Translations under genes and position numbers: made by a program
Shown: positions 27,360 to 41,600 of the stretch, in pieces
Layout of the letters: every line of letters begins with the position of its first letter
How positions within the stretch are numbered: the stretch's first letter is position 1
Origin: Glandiceps talaboti
Taxonomy: Eukaryota > Hemichordata > Enteropneusta > Spengelidae
Direction: 5' to 3'
Assembly: GCF_964340395.1 (NCBI RefSeq)
Contig: NC_135550.1
Coordinates: 11,694,408 to 11,758,407 of the forward strand
Length of the DNA stretch: 64,000 nt
Notes under the pieces: model-generated
Database searches by the model: none
What the model was told of the DNA's origin: nothing
Seen by the model: the letters and a program-made list of their open reading frames with translations, nothing else

Positions 27360-30300
27360 GAGAGAATGAAAATCTTGATCTAAACGAAAGAATTTCGCTT
27401 CCGATCTCATGAGATATTATGAGATACTCCCTAAATAATACGCTGTACCATTGAACAAGGAGAATGTCAAACAGCATTTCTAACCATGTGATGCGGACTC
27501 GATTTAATGACTTCGTTTAAACGAAGAACACAACTGTATTTCATAAATATTAGTAGAACACGTACTCTTAGTGTTTTCTCTACAACTACACTACGTCCGA
27601 CGCCAGATCCGACACATATGAAAATACACTTGTCTGATATCAAAATCAGTGAAGCAAATATTTCATGCGGGACGTGCACTAAATAAATTGCGATGTTTTA
27701 TGTTGATATGTCATTTATTTTTCACATTTACCATTGGTAAATTATAGGATGTATGTCGTTTGTATCAATGTTTTTCCTATCTGTTTTCAAGTCACAATAA
27801 ATAACGTTATATTAGGCTTAAAGTAATTGGCTGTTTATTTCAAAAGATTTTATCCGATCTTGCCGAGGGAAATCCACATTTTGTCCCTGTAAACATAAAT
27901 CTTAGAGCGGTCTATATTACGGACATGTTACTTTAAAGAGGGGTTACCGTGCGTGAGGGAAAGGGGGGGGTAGTTTGATGTTTTGAGATTGAACGTCGGA
28001 TTTCTTACGATTGAATGCATGTGTAAACGTAGTCTCATGCAGTTACCCAGCCTCAGCGCTGATGGCTCACTTGCTCTGCTGGGGGTTGAGAGTCTGGGTA
28101 ACGGAGAGTAATGTAAACGCTGCTATAAACCGGAATTGGAATTGAGAGGTAGGTAGGGAAATAGTATATTTACGATCCAAAATAATTGACAAAATCTGAC
28201 GTTTCAGTCCTAAACCGCTTTATCTTTAGGACTTAATTTATTCTTGACGAAACTGAAATAAAAAGTTACTATTTTATGTACCCATTTGAACGAATTAGTT
28301 CAAAATGAAGAAAGGTTTTAAAGGTGCAATACCGCAGCTTTTCTAAATTATTTTGAGCTTCAAACACACCACTTTACTACATCTCAGAATTATATCTTGA
28401 TGATTACTAGTATAATTCATCAAGAACCACGTGAATTCACCTACATATGACTCAATCTCTGAGTATCTCGTAATTTTCTCGAAAGTTGTAAAACTTCAAA
28501 GATACAAATCGTAAAACTGCAATCGATAAGTCCCCTTAAACTGTACAGTACAGAGCTACAAAGGTACGTTTATTTTTATGTCACTGGCGCATGGCATTTT
28601 GCGAGTCCACACTGACCCAAAAAATATATACTATTGAAAAGAGCTTACACTTCTTCAGTCTGCTTAAAGCTTTGGACGTAACAACAGAATTGTACATGTA
28701 TAGCACACAGATTTCCTTTCATTTTTCTATACTCTTAAGTCATTGAAAAAAAAATATTTCAATTTAATCATTCATATTCTGAATTTTGATGTAACAATAA
28801 TAATAGTAATAATAATAATAACAATAATAATAAAGAAGATTTATAGCGAGAATAATCTCTGCAAGCAGAGCTCGATGCGCAGAAGTAAATGACTGTATGG
28901 TAAGAGGAAAAGTGGATTCACAGGCACTGGATACTCGGTGATTGAATGTATGAGGGTGGGGGTGGGGGGGGGGCTCCGAACATAGACAAAGTTCATCCAG
29001 GTTGTATGGTAGTTGGGTTAGAGATAACCGGCCGTGTGGTTGTTACGTACAGGTTGGTTTGAGTAGGGAAACTATTGGCGATACGTAATTCCCGGATCGG
29101 TAATTGTTGATCCTTCTAGCTGAACGTTTCGAAACCAGCTATAGGGTATCTTCATCAGTCGCATTTGTTGTGATAAATTCACCTTCCCGTATTTGTTTGC
29201 CCAGAGTTTACTTGTATTGTTCATCAAGAAGAGATGCCAGTATTTCAACATTCCTATCATCTAGTTCTTTTTCCGCTAGATTTTTAAATTCGGAATGCTT
29301 CAATTTAGTGTTAACCGTAATTTGTCTTTTAATTATAAGTTCTTGTTTCGCTTTTGTGCTATGATTAGTCTTTTTTGGGATATAAATTATAATTGATTCA
29401 ATATCTCATTGTTTGCTATTACGTCCCTGTGTTTAGTTATTGCATCACGTACATGAGATATGTTAATGTAGGGACTGTATGTTGTTTTGAAGACCAATGG
29501 GATCTCCTGAGTGGGTGTCCGGATTTTTTAAGATGGCTGAGACTAATATTTAAAGAGATATGCCTTGAGATCACAAATATGGTCACCACTCATTCCTATC
29601 ACAAAGATGAAACAAAAATCAAAAGTGACATGCATATTTCTACAATGCTTACTACACTGACCACGCTTGATTTAAATCAGCTCAAGCATTTCAGAACTAA
29701 AGGACTTGGTGTGCATGAATGGATGTATGGACTGATGGATGGACACACTTAATAGGGCCCAATTTAGGGACGATCACACAATGTCACCCCAGCTCAAGAA
29801 GCGATGATCTCTTAGCAGATGACTAAGAATGTTCTGTCTCTTGCCAGATTATTTTTTAATAGCCACGAATGTAGTAATTCATGCATTTACCCTTTTTAGC
29901 CTTGTATACTTTTATTTAGTTTTCGTTTCTGCTTTCTTCCGGACATCACCATCCACTACAATACCCCTATTTTATCTTTTTTAACCACTTGCAGGTCTTC
30001 CATTTCTATAGTTGTCACATAGCTGTATAAGGCTTTGTCATGCATTCTTCACAGGAGATTTTGTAGAAGTGGTCAACGCATTTTGTTTGTGAACAGTGTA
30101 CCAGGCTCTGATAGCATGCAAAAAAAAATAGTCTTTGGCAACTGATTGAACACCCTAAAATCACATTTCTCATTTAAATTATGTGATAACTGGATTTTAC
30201 AAGTTATAACTAAGGACTACATATTTGAACATCAAGGTTATAATCAACTTTATTTACTGAAATTACACTCATTTCGTATTTTTGTACATTTGAAACTAAA

Positions 30301-31800
30301 CAAGTTCTGGAATCATAAAGTAGCAGACAATCAGATGGCCGTCTGTCTTGTCTACTCATTCTCACAAACCAGGGCTGTTATTTCTTCCACAACACATCTG
30401 GTGGCGCATCTTGGACGGAGCCATAAAAGAGGCTGTAGTTTACAACAATGTTTCCACTAGATATGGCCAATATAACACTTGCAACATGTCAACAGTTGTC
30501 TACAAATTTAGATGATCAGAATGTCGTTTTATTAGTGGTGGACTATTAAAACTGGCTTTGAAGGTGCTGTAAAGTAATTCTCCTTATTACAATCGCACTA
30601 TATATCAAACTGGCATTGCTACAAAAATAATAGCAGGTGTCTCAGATGTAGATTTCATCAGTTTGCTTATGTCTGTTAACGTTAGTAATATGGCAATATG
30701 ACCAACTTTCACAGACATAAACATACTGATAAGAACATGGGGTGAACCTATATCAGTGTTATTTTTGTATCAGTATATCAGTTTTGATGGTCTGGTAAGG
30801 AGAAGACTTTGTGGCCCCTTCAAAGCCATTTTTTATTGTCCACTAGTGACAAAATGCAGTTCTGATCGGCAGCATTTCTAGACAACTATTGCAAGGTTTG
30901 TAAAGTGCACACACAGTGCCACCTGTCAAAACTCAGTCCATTAAAATTCTGAACTTCAAAGTTGTTGATTTTAATTCTTAACAATAATTTGTTAACTTGC
31001 CTTCACAAATCTTTGAAACACAAAGGTGGCCAAAATTAAAAGTTTATCTGTAACTTTTGCAGGGTTTTTTCATCAAAAATTTACCTAAAAAGTATAAAGA
31101 CTCTAAAGTAAATATCCATCAATATTTAACTTGATAATATAATTCACATATATAATTTCTTTCTCAAGATAAAATAAAACAATAACACTATGTAGATTTT
31201 TGCTATTCCAGTATTAGACTGCAAGATACACCGTGTTGTTAGGGTGCCCCATCAGTGTACTGTACCTTACAGACTATTGGAGTTTCTAACATGGTTTTAT
31301 ATTGGTTTGTGCCCATATCTTGTGATAAAAATATGCTAACGTTTATGCAGATTTCCATAAAGTTTCACATAATGTTGAATTTTGCCAGTAAAATTTAATG
31401 CATGAACTTGTAAATGGGGTATTATTATTTTTTTTATCAGATTACAATATATTCACTGACAATTGTTAAATTGTCAATAATTAGACATTTATATACATGT
31501 CTATTTCAGGTCTATTTCATCTACAAGTAATATAGTAGTAAGTTAAAATCGTGATTGCATTTCAAGTACTGAGTTTTAGGTGCCGGACCGGAAAATCAAT
31601 ACGACTGAATACATTGCACCATACAACCTGTACACAAATATGTTTATCCACAGGTAATGCAATACTGTTCAGGCCGGTGTACGATATTACGATTAAATCA
31701 TCACATCTTACAAAAGAGCTACAAAAAATGTTGCAGCTGGTGCAGCTTTACAAAAACAACAACATTACTTTACCAAATTGGGTGGTCTGAAATGTTATTA
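27360..31800. other. Intergenic region downstream of SRD5A
   Basis: No recognisable host exon. It contains an (AAT)n run (28793-28832) and short hairpins. Around 29100-29400 the minus strand has an open 40-residue tail ending LLDEQYK, followed by a GATGAAG...CGAAACGTT phrase like those near the 3' ends of some retroelements. This last assignment is weak. Confidence 0.4.
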
Positions 31801-31822
31801 AAATTGTGACATTTTTGCACCT

Positions 31823-31889
31823 CTATAACAAGAATGGTATGAAGGCTTTCCTGTTCTTTGGATAGTCATCAAACTTCTGTACGTACCAT
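31823..31889 (-). CDS. SRD5A1: SRD5A exon 5 with stop
   Basis: 67 nt after a TTTTTCAG acceptor. It encodes WYVQKFDDYPKNRKAFIPFL and one further Leu, then TAG, the canonical family C-terminus. Confidence 0.95.
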
Positions 31890-32177
31890 CTGAAAAATCA
31901 GAAAAATCAAGAAATATGAAAGAGACATCAAAGATATATTTTGGTGACTTCATGATAGGGTCTCATTTTCCCAATTACGCGCCTTAAAAACACTAACTAC
32001 ATCCAAGATCTGGCTTCTTGCTCTGGTTCAATAGTTTGATGTACATGTGCATCTTATCTGAAGAATGGACAGCAGATAAGAACTCTTTCAGAGATGATTA
32101 TTAGCACAAGTGAACTGATAAGGTTCAGTAGTGCTATAGGCATCGCTAAGTGTCTGTCTGTCTGTCTGTCTGTGTGG

Positions 32178-32210
<33 letters not shown>

Positions 32211-32289
32211 AACAACTTAAAGTCAAAAACCGCTGGACTGATAAGGTTCAGTAGTGCTATAGGCATGGCAAAGTGTCTGTCTGTCTGTC

Positions 32290-32323
<34 letters not shown>

Positions 32324-32426
32324 GATGTGTGTGTATGTGTATAAACAACTTAAAGTAAAAAACCACTGGACTGATAAGGTTCAGTAGCGCTATAAGCATG
32401 GCAAAGTGTCTGTCTGTCTTTCTGTC

Positions 32427-32490
<64 letters not shown>

Positions 32491-32590
32491 GATGTGTGTG
32501 TATGTGTATAAACAGTAAAAAACCACTGGACTGATAAGGTTCAGTAGCGCTATAGGCATGGCAAAGTGTCCGTCTGTCTTTCTTTCTGTC

Positions 32591-32643
<53 letters not shown>

Positions 32644-35600
32644 AAACAACTTAAAGTCAAAAACCGCTGGACTGATTGGGACGATATTTACTGTTGTTCT
32701 GATGAGCGAGTGTTTTACATCAAAAGGACGGGAGTTTCAGCTCAAATGCCATTCCCCTATGATGCCATAATTTATCTAAACCTAAAATTAGACTACAATT
32801 TCCCATAGCAACATTCCACCCTCAAATGAATATGGTAATCATGTTTACATCATACAGCTCAACCCTCTGAGTTGATTCTAATCATGTGGTGATGCTACTG
32901 ATGTCATCTCACGGCAGGAAAAATTAAAAACCCAGTAAGAATTTGTGTTTGCTTTCTGGCTGAACATTCATTAAAATAAATGGGTGCTCGCAAAAAAGGA
33001 AGGGCATGGTATGTAATGTATTTGGTAGAGATGTACAGAAAAGTATATACATGATAAATCATTCTGACATGTATGTGATCAGACTCGTAAACATATGGCT
33101 AGATGAAATAGACCTGGTATGATTAATTGTTGTTTTCTGAAAATATATGGCTAGATGGAACAGACCTGGTATGATTAATTGTTGTTTACGAAAATATATG
33201 GCTAGATGGAACAGACCTTGTATGATTAATTGTTGTTTACGAAAATATATGGCTAGATGGAACAGACCTTGTATGATTAATTGTTGTTTACGAAAATATA
33301 TGGCTAGATGAAATAGACCTGGTATGATTAATTGTTGTTTACGAAAATATATGGCTAGATGGAACAGACCTTGTATGGTTAATTGTTGTTTACGAAAATA
33401 TATGGCTAGAAGGAACAGACCTTGTATGATTAATTGTTGTTTACGAAAATATTGGCTAGAAGGAACAGACCTTGTATGATTAATTGTTGTTTACGAAAAT
33501 ATATGGCTAGAAGGAACAGACCTTGTATGATTAATTGTTGTTTACGAAAATATATGGCTAGATGGAACAGACCTTGTATGATTAATTGTTGTTTACGAAA
33601 ATATATGGCTAGAAGGAACAGACCTTGTATGATTAATTGTTGTTTACGAAAATATTGGCTAGATGGAACAGACCTTCTATGATTAATGGTGTCAGGCATG
33701 TATGTGTATATATATGTCAAACTGGAATAGTATTGTCAATAAAAGTTAACACTTAAATTTGGCAAATGTTTGTCTTTTTCTTTTTAAAAATGATTGCAAA
33801 ATTGATAATGACTATGATTGCAATACATTCAAAAACCATTATTTTTGAACACTTAATCAATCTAAAGACCAACATAAAGAACTCATACATTTGGCAGCAA
33901 CAGAATGCAGTCTCCATACAATGAGTGACACTGAAGTAAAGCACTTTCTCTAAGTGCTACACTCGTTTATAGCATTCGTATCAAGTGTAAAAGTATACTG
34001 TTTCGATTGGTTTATTTCCAAGCCTAGCATGTGGCCCTTCTAATGTGGTCAATCAGCAAATGAAACAGTATACTTCTACGTTGATATGGATGCTATAAAC
34101 GATTGTGGTACATACAGAAAACGTTTTACTTTGGTGTTATGGGTTGTAGTTGATATGGATGCTATAAATGATTGTGGTACATACAGAAAACGTTTTACTT
34201 CGGTGTTATGGGTTGTATTATTATCCCTGGTGTCATTTTGCGGTATCCCACAGACTTGGCTATCTGGCTAAAAATGTTGTTCACAGGCCAGTATCTCAAG
34301 TCAGATTGCTGATAGTCTCTAGACTGATTTTGTAAAAAAGTAGAATTTAAAGATTTATCTGATTTGCATAGAAGCTGTGTCTTGCTCGTTAACAAACCGA
34401 TTTCACGAAGTGTCACCATTTTGTAGATGGACTCGGTGAATGTTACTAAGCTTCATCACAAAACAAATTTTGTACATGTGCATACCACGAAGCATGTCAA
34501 TATACATTGTTGCATGAATATCATTCATTGAGACAGTCCAGTTTTCACCTGCGTTCATGTAAATATATACCATACATGCACAAATGCATATATACATGTA
34601 TTTGCATTTAGTTGATTTTACATGTCACACTGGTAGAACAGTGGGTTCAATAAACATGTTTATACATACATACATACATACATACATACATACATACATT
34701 ATACATACATACATACATACATACATACATACATACATACATACATACATACATACATACATGTATACATGTATACACAAACATATACATCCAAACATTT
34801 ACTCATTATAAAATCATCTTTCTTTTTACTAAGGTTGGGGAATATACTGGTGAGAGAAATAAGGAAATCCAGTAAATGATGGAAGGCTTGCTTTCCCATG
34901 CAATGTATCTTTCTTTTCTTTTTTTCTTTTTTTTTCTTTTTTTTTTTTTGGGGGGGGGGGAACCCAAGTAAAGTGACTGAGAAACTCAGGTAGCTTTTAT
35001 TGCCTTGCCATCCTTAGCAAAAACACTGGTAGGGAACCCTGGTAAAGTGACTGGGGCACTCAGAACTTGCATAATTACCTCCTTGAGTCCTTGGGAAAAA
35101 GGGCCATTATATCGTGTTTATAACAAGTCATGACATAGCTATACACACCAATGGTACACTTACAAGGTGCCAAACATAATAGCATAATGGGTACAAATAA
35201 ACAATACTAGATACCAACCCCATCCTCATGTACTAATTAAAGGCATCTGCCAAAAAACAAACTGAAATTCCTCTTCTCTATTTTAGAAATGATGCACATT
35301 TCACAAACTCAAAATAACATTTTCCTGGTCTTTACACAGCATCAATGCTGTTAGGGCAGTGTAAGATCAATTCTCCTTTGGGTGATCATTAAAACTGGAT
35401 ACAATGAATTAAATGGTTTCTTCTGAGAGACACACACATAAGTATATGTAAGTGCGCACACACGCATGCATGCATGTACACATACAGATGGTGTCATCTG
35501 AAACACACACACGTACATAAGCAGGCAAGCATGCACACACACATACATACATACATACATACATACATACATACATACATACATACATACATACATACAG

Positions 35601-38600
35601 ATGCACACACACACACACTGAACTTTAAAAAATACAATTTTAATGATCAACTGAATGCACCTCCTTCAAATCTTACCTGTGGTGATGATAAGCTCTTGGT
35701 CCTATATTGCAGGCTGTAAACACTACAAAAGCATATCCTGGTAAAGTATTACACGCAATCGCCCAACCAAACCATTCCAAACTTTCTCCAAAAAAATTGG
35801 CTCCAGATACATACTCAAAAAGTCCACCTAGGAAAGATTTGGGAGAAATGGGATGAGGTGAAGGAACACTGTAAATAGCCAGGTACTACAGGTTGGATAA
35901 CTTTTTATACACACATTTATATATTTATTTATTATTTATTTATCTAACTAACAAGTTACCCAAATTACAGGCTTGTAAAAAGATGGATTTAACAAGTACA
36001 TGTATTTACAATAAATAAATAAATAAATAAATAAATAGTAAAGAACATTGCTAATATTATGTACTAATATAAAATGTTCCTAAAACATTAAAATTACCAA
36101 ACAGTTCCTCATTCTGAAAATTGCACATGAAGTTAAAACAATGGCTCAGAGACCTGGATAAAAAAGAATAAATTAGGATATTAAATTTATTTGATTGGTT
36201 GTAAGAGTTGACTACGGCGGAGAGATTACTACATTAGAAGTGCCAAAATTGAGACATGAAAGTATGTCAGGTACTACCGGAGTTTTCCGAAAACTAGCCC
36301 TGGGCCACTATTCGGAAAATCAGCAAATTCGGAACCACAACAGAGGAACTAAATAGAAGCTCAGGGCGATTATTTGGCAGTCAACACTCAACAGCCATGT
36401 GATAAACTTGACATTAGCCTTGTACTGATCGTTAAATCTCCATGAACTCATTTATACATGACATTACACATTACTTCAACTCTCAGTCGATGTAATTCAC
36501 TTTGTGTGCACACTCACCGTGCAAATTACCCTGACCTATTTTTAGACCCAGTGTGTCGCATTGACAGTGACGTCTGCGGGTCTCCATGAGTCATCTACCG
36601 ACTTGTTGATCGATCTCAGCACAAAGGTGTATGTACCTACCTTCACGATCACATTCTCCTCGTGTAAAAAACAACCATTTTTTATTGGCACTATAAGTTA
36701 ATGGTTTTTTTCAATGGAACATCCGAACTAAATAAAAACTAACGTTACCAATATAACAAGGCAAAATTCTTGCCGTAGTGAATCTGAAAAACCCATTAGA
36801 CGCCCACCCGCCAAATGATCGCCCATGGGCAACTTTTCGGATGAGCTTGTTTTCGGAAAACTCCGGAAGGTGCATTGCAATGTGAATTCAGAATTTTCAA
36901 AAACACAAAGTGCCATTATAATAGGCCATTGGTAACAATGGAGGTTGCTAGGGTGTGATAATTGCTTCATTCAATCATACTCCATGTATTAAGGGATACA
37001 GCAAATGTCAACACTGTGTAATTATATAATTTATTTCAGCGATAGCACATATATTGACCAAGTATCTGACCCAGTAGATGAAGATATTTCTCATCTATAC
37101 CTGTCTACTGTCTACACAAAGAAACAATTTCACTAAATATTACTGGTCTGGCCAATGGATCCTTAATCAAAAATTAATGTTAGAAAGGTTGGGGCCATGA
37201 ATGTCAAAATGCATATGCTGGAGGGTTACTCTCAAATAGCTCCTGGGAATTTATATTGACCATGCACGACAAGGTATTGCCTGATCACATTATTTCAAGT
37301 ACTGAGCATCATTTCTGCTCTTACTTTTATCCAAAGTGCCACACATTTTAATAGCCAAGGCCACTGCAATGAAGCATGTTGCTTGAACTCAGAAAAACAC
37401 ATGATATTCTAATTATACATTAATCCCCAGGACTCAATCATCATCAAACTGATTTTTTGCTAGCACTTCACCTTGGGCTGGCAAAAAATTTGTGTCATTT
37501 TCAATACGTTCTTCTGTAAATCAGCATAATATGCCACTGTTGAAGTGAAACATGCATATTTATGTAAATATTCAAACACACATTTTGTGACATATTATGA
37601 AATTGTACTTGTTCTTTGTAAGTATTTAGAAAAGCAGAAACACAAACCTTTTGGTATTTTGTATCCTGTCTCTCCTGGTTTCCTTAGATTTCTTAAGACG
37701 TGATCACTGTGTATATTGATGGTCATACCAAGGAAAAATAGTATACAACCTAACAAACCAAGAAAACAAGGCGTATGAGTATTGACGGGGTAACTATTCA
37801 ATCCGGTAGTGGCAGTCCCTGTACGGGTGGGTACCCATGCTTGTTAGCAAAATTTCAAATGTACCCCTTTTCCCAGAATATTTCAATGAAAAACACCCAC
37901 TTTTTTGTAGTGAATCTGGGAAAAAATCACTGCAAAAAACACCTCCTTATTTCCGAAATCCGGGAGGTTTTACCTTCAAGGACACCTAATCCATACACTG
38001 CACGTACAGTGTAGGTATCCTTTTTACGATTCCATGGACCTAGATGGCCGACAAAAAACTTTTCCGTGAAATTTCTAACAAGCATGCGTACCCCCTTCAT
38101 CTAGGACTGCCACCACCAGGCCATTCAACCAACATTACTCCACATTTCATTGTATCTTCTCATCTAAATGACCCTATTTAAAACATTTTTGTATTTCTTA
38201 AATTTTACTGTATTTTTTGTTTTTAAAAAATATGCCCTCTATGGCAGATCAGAAAAAAGTCCACGATCTCATTGATCATGGTGATCTGGACAAACAATTC
38301 CTCATCATATTTAAAGTATATGATGAGGAACGTGATATTAAAAGGTTTCACCCTTTGAAGCTTACCAAGAATAAAAGCAGGACTGTACAACCACTCCTTC
38401 TGATATACAGCATACTGGGTGAGAGTCCTCCCCTGCATATAACCATTGTAGAGACAGAACATGAAGGCTAAAATCATTGGTGTGACCGGAGTCTTCTTAC
38501 CCCCTCGTATTAGAAAGGGAAATATAAATGTTCTGTAATGTAATGAAATTATTAAAACTAAACTGTAATATATATAATAAAAGTATGATTTTGTAAGATT

Positions 38601-41600
38601 CTTATCTAGATAAGTTTATAACTTAGGTAGGTGGTCTGGGTATGGTGTTATCCAAGAACACATTAAATCCATATTGATTGACACATAATTTCAGTTAATC
38701 TTACTAGTAAGACACAGGAAATCTTTTATGGACAATGTTTTGATTATATGCGTCACTTCACTGCAAACAACATCAAAAACAGCCTGCTTGCACAGATTCA
38801 GAAACTTGATCTAGGATCCTGACATTGGCCCTGTCTAAAGTCAGGCATCTGTCAGTGGGGCTAGGTCAAAGATATTCATAATGTTCTTGAATACAGTACT
38901 AGCACCTACTGTGCTAATCCTGCTTGCAAAAGGTGTACAGGTCTTGAATTCTGACATTGTCCATAAACAAAGAAGGGTGGAGGGACATTGTCAGAATCTA
39001 GTCCCGACGTACATTACTCTGTCTGCAAGGAGGACTTGTACTGTGCCTATAAGGGGAGAACCATTTGATTTCGAGGGGGGATGGAGGAAGTGGGTATGGC
39101 AGCAAAAAAATTTCCCCATCGCTGTGACAGCAAATTTTTTTTGCTATTGTCAGTCCTGTATCAAATTATTTTTTCCATATGCTGAAACAAGGCAAATTGT
39201 TTTTCCTTGTTTAACATAACTATACCTACATGTCACTGGAAAAAACATAGGGCTTGCTCACAAATATTGAAAATATTAGCACCACCATGAGGAGATATGG
39301 GAGAATTGGATTCCAAATTTTGCTGATTTCAGCACATCGCAACAAATTTTTTTTTACTTCTGTCTGTTGGAACAAATTTTTCTTCTTAAGCCATTACGGG
39401 ATCAAATTCACCTGCCGACAATCCCCCCCCCCCGAAATCAAATGGTTCTCCCCTAAAGAAGACTATTATACATGTAAGGGTGAGGTTTTTTTTTTTTTTG
39501 TTTCTCATCTCCAATGGAATAGTCAGGCGGGTCGGGCGGGCGAAATAAAAAAAAAAGGGGGGCAAGAAAAAAAAAATGTATTTTTTCAGTTCTATTCTCT
39601 GTCCTTTCTGTCCTGTTAGTCTCTATACAACTTCATTTCTCTTCTCTTTATTGATTTCCTTGTTACAAGTCTCTTTCCTTCATTTTAGCAAGGTTGACAA
39701 GTCTGTAGAACAACTTTGTAAGAAGATGATTAAATACTTATCATCCTGATGGGTGTATATCTGTAGCCATGAACTATTGTGTGATTTTATCAGGAGTACT
39801 AATACATTCGTCCTATTAATCAAAGTGGCATTGCCATCGCTAACAATGTTTTCAAGTTATCCAATTTGAACTTTAGTGTGTAACTTTTTGAAACACGTAC
39901 GTGATTGTCACTGATCAGTGTGCTAGATGAATTTTCATTTATATATATCATTACTTCTATGAAACATTTTTCTTCAGTGTGAACTTGTCAAAATAATCCA
40001 CCAGATAACATGTCAAGCATTTCTAGAACTCAGAACCCCTTTGGGATTTACTGTTTATAAGTAATTAAAAGTAATAATGTAAACATTGGAATGTCTTCAA
40101 AGGTCATGCATGTCATGGGTCATGAAACGGCTATGGAGTCGGTCATTTCCCAGATAATACAACTGATTTAAAGCTAAAAACTGGTCAAGAAATTTGGAAT
40201 GCAGTATGACTTTTACCAATTTTAAGCATAATTTTGAAAATGATGGAAATATTCTGAGCTATTATTGCATTGCAACAAAATGTACCGCGTGACAGTATTA
40301 ATTTTGAGCCCTGTCCCTCATCAAACCTCAACGGCTTCTGCCATGATGAAAGACACATGCTGCTCTGACGTAACAAAGGGGTTGGGTGGGTGGGTGGGTG
40401 AGAGGGGGGGGGGGGTAGACGGCGGTGTTCTGCCAAGGTTTCCAACAAGTGGGGACACAGGCCCCTTAGTTCCAAAAAGTGGTGTCATTTGACAGGGAGT
40501 GGGGTCAATTATTATTGTTTATGAAATATTCATATAAATTATCTCAGACCACTATAGAGATACTGTGGTCTGAGATATTCCATTACGTATAGACCATTAA
40601 CTAACAACATAAAAAAATTCCATTCATAATAACAGTTCCCAGTGCTAAAATTTATAATTCCTTTTTTTCAGACAAGGACAATGACCAACTTCAAAATAAG
40701 TCACAGTGAACATATGATTGAATAAAAACTTTGAGAATTCCTAAACTTGTAACCACTTGTTTCATTTTTAAAATTGTTAGTACACTGCTGTGTTTATCAT
40801 TCCCTCTTCAAATTCATGACATTTTGAAGAAAAAAAATCCCTGACTTTAAAAAGTACCAAATGTGAACGAAAAACTTACAAATAATAGTCAAACAAACTT
40901 TAAAATAATTTATTTTTTATTAATTAACCGTTACTGGCTGTGTATCATGATTTGGTCCTGCTATATCAAATGACAGCATAGTTACGTACCGTAAACTTGC
41001 AATGATACGGAAAGCTGACATGAGGTGTCCTTGAAACTCAGAACTTGAATCTTTAACTAAAACTATCAACAAAGTCAAAGTTGGGATGCTCTGTAAATAT
41101 TACATTAATTTTTTTCTGATTTGCACAACAAGTTCGTTCTTCATGTCTGACCGGGCGCACATGCATCGGCCGTCTATAGTGGCCATGCCAGTGATTACTC
41201 ATTGATTCAGTGCCCAACATTCACATGTGTCACTAGCACTGTCAACATCATGCAACACGATCCCCTAACACAGCTTTTTCGGAATCAAAATACACATGTA
41301 CTCATCTAATTTAACCCATCAACAAATGAAAATCACAACCTGTCCCATAAATTTGGTTCACGAAGGCTTCTGAGCTGTGGCATGGCAGATGTTCCGGTAG
41401 CAAGTTCAGTGTTTCGCACACGTCAGTGATTAGGTCAGAGGTCACGACAGTGACAGTAGACAAAACATGTGACGAGAGACGTCCATTTCGACGTCTCATC
41501 TAATCCCTCTAATGTTTTAATTTGTAGATTAAGTTTATCAAAGTTGATCTTTTTGTGGCATTTTTTATGTTAACAATAGAACTGCGCGTTGTCACTGTAT

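Noticed and set aside
38223-38477. Plus-strand 84-codon ORF overlapping SRD5A exon 2
   Set aside because: It is the antisense shadow of a verified exon.
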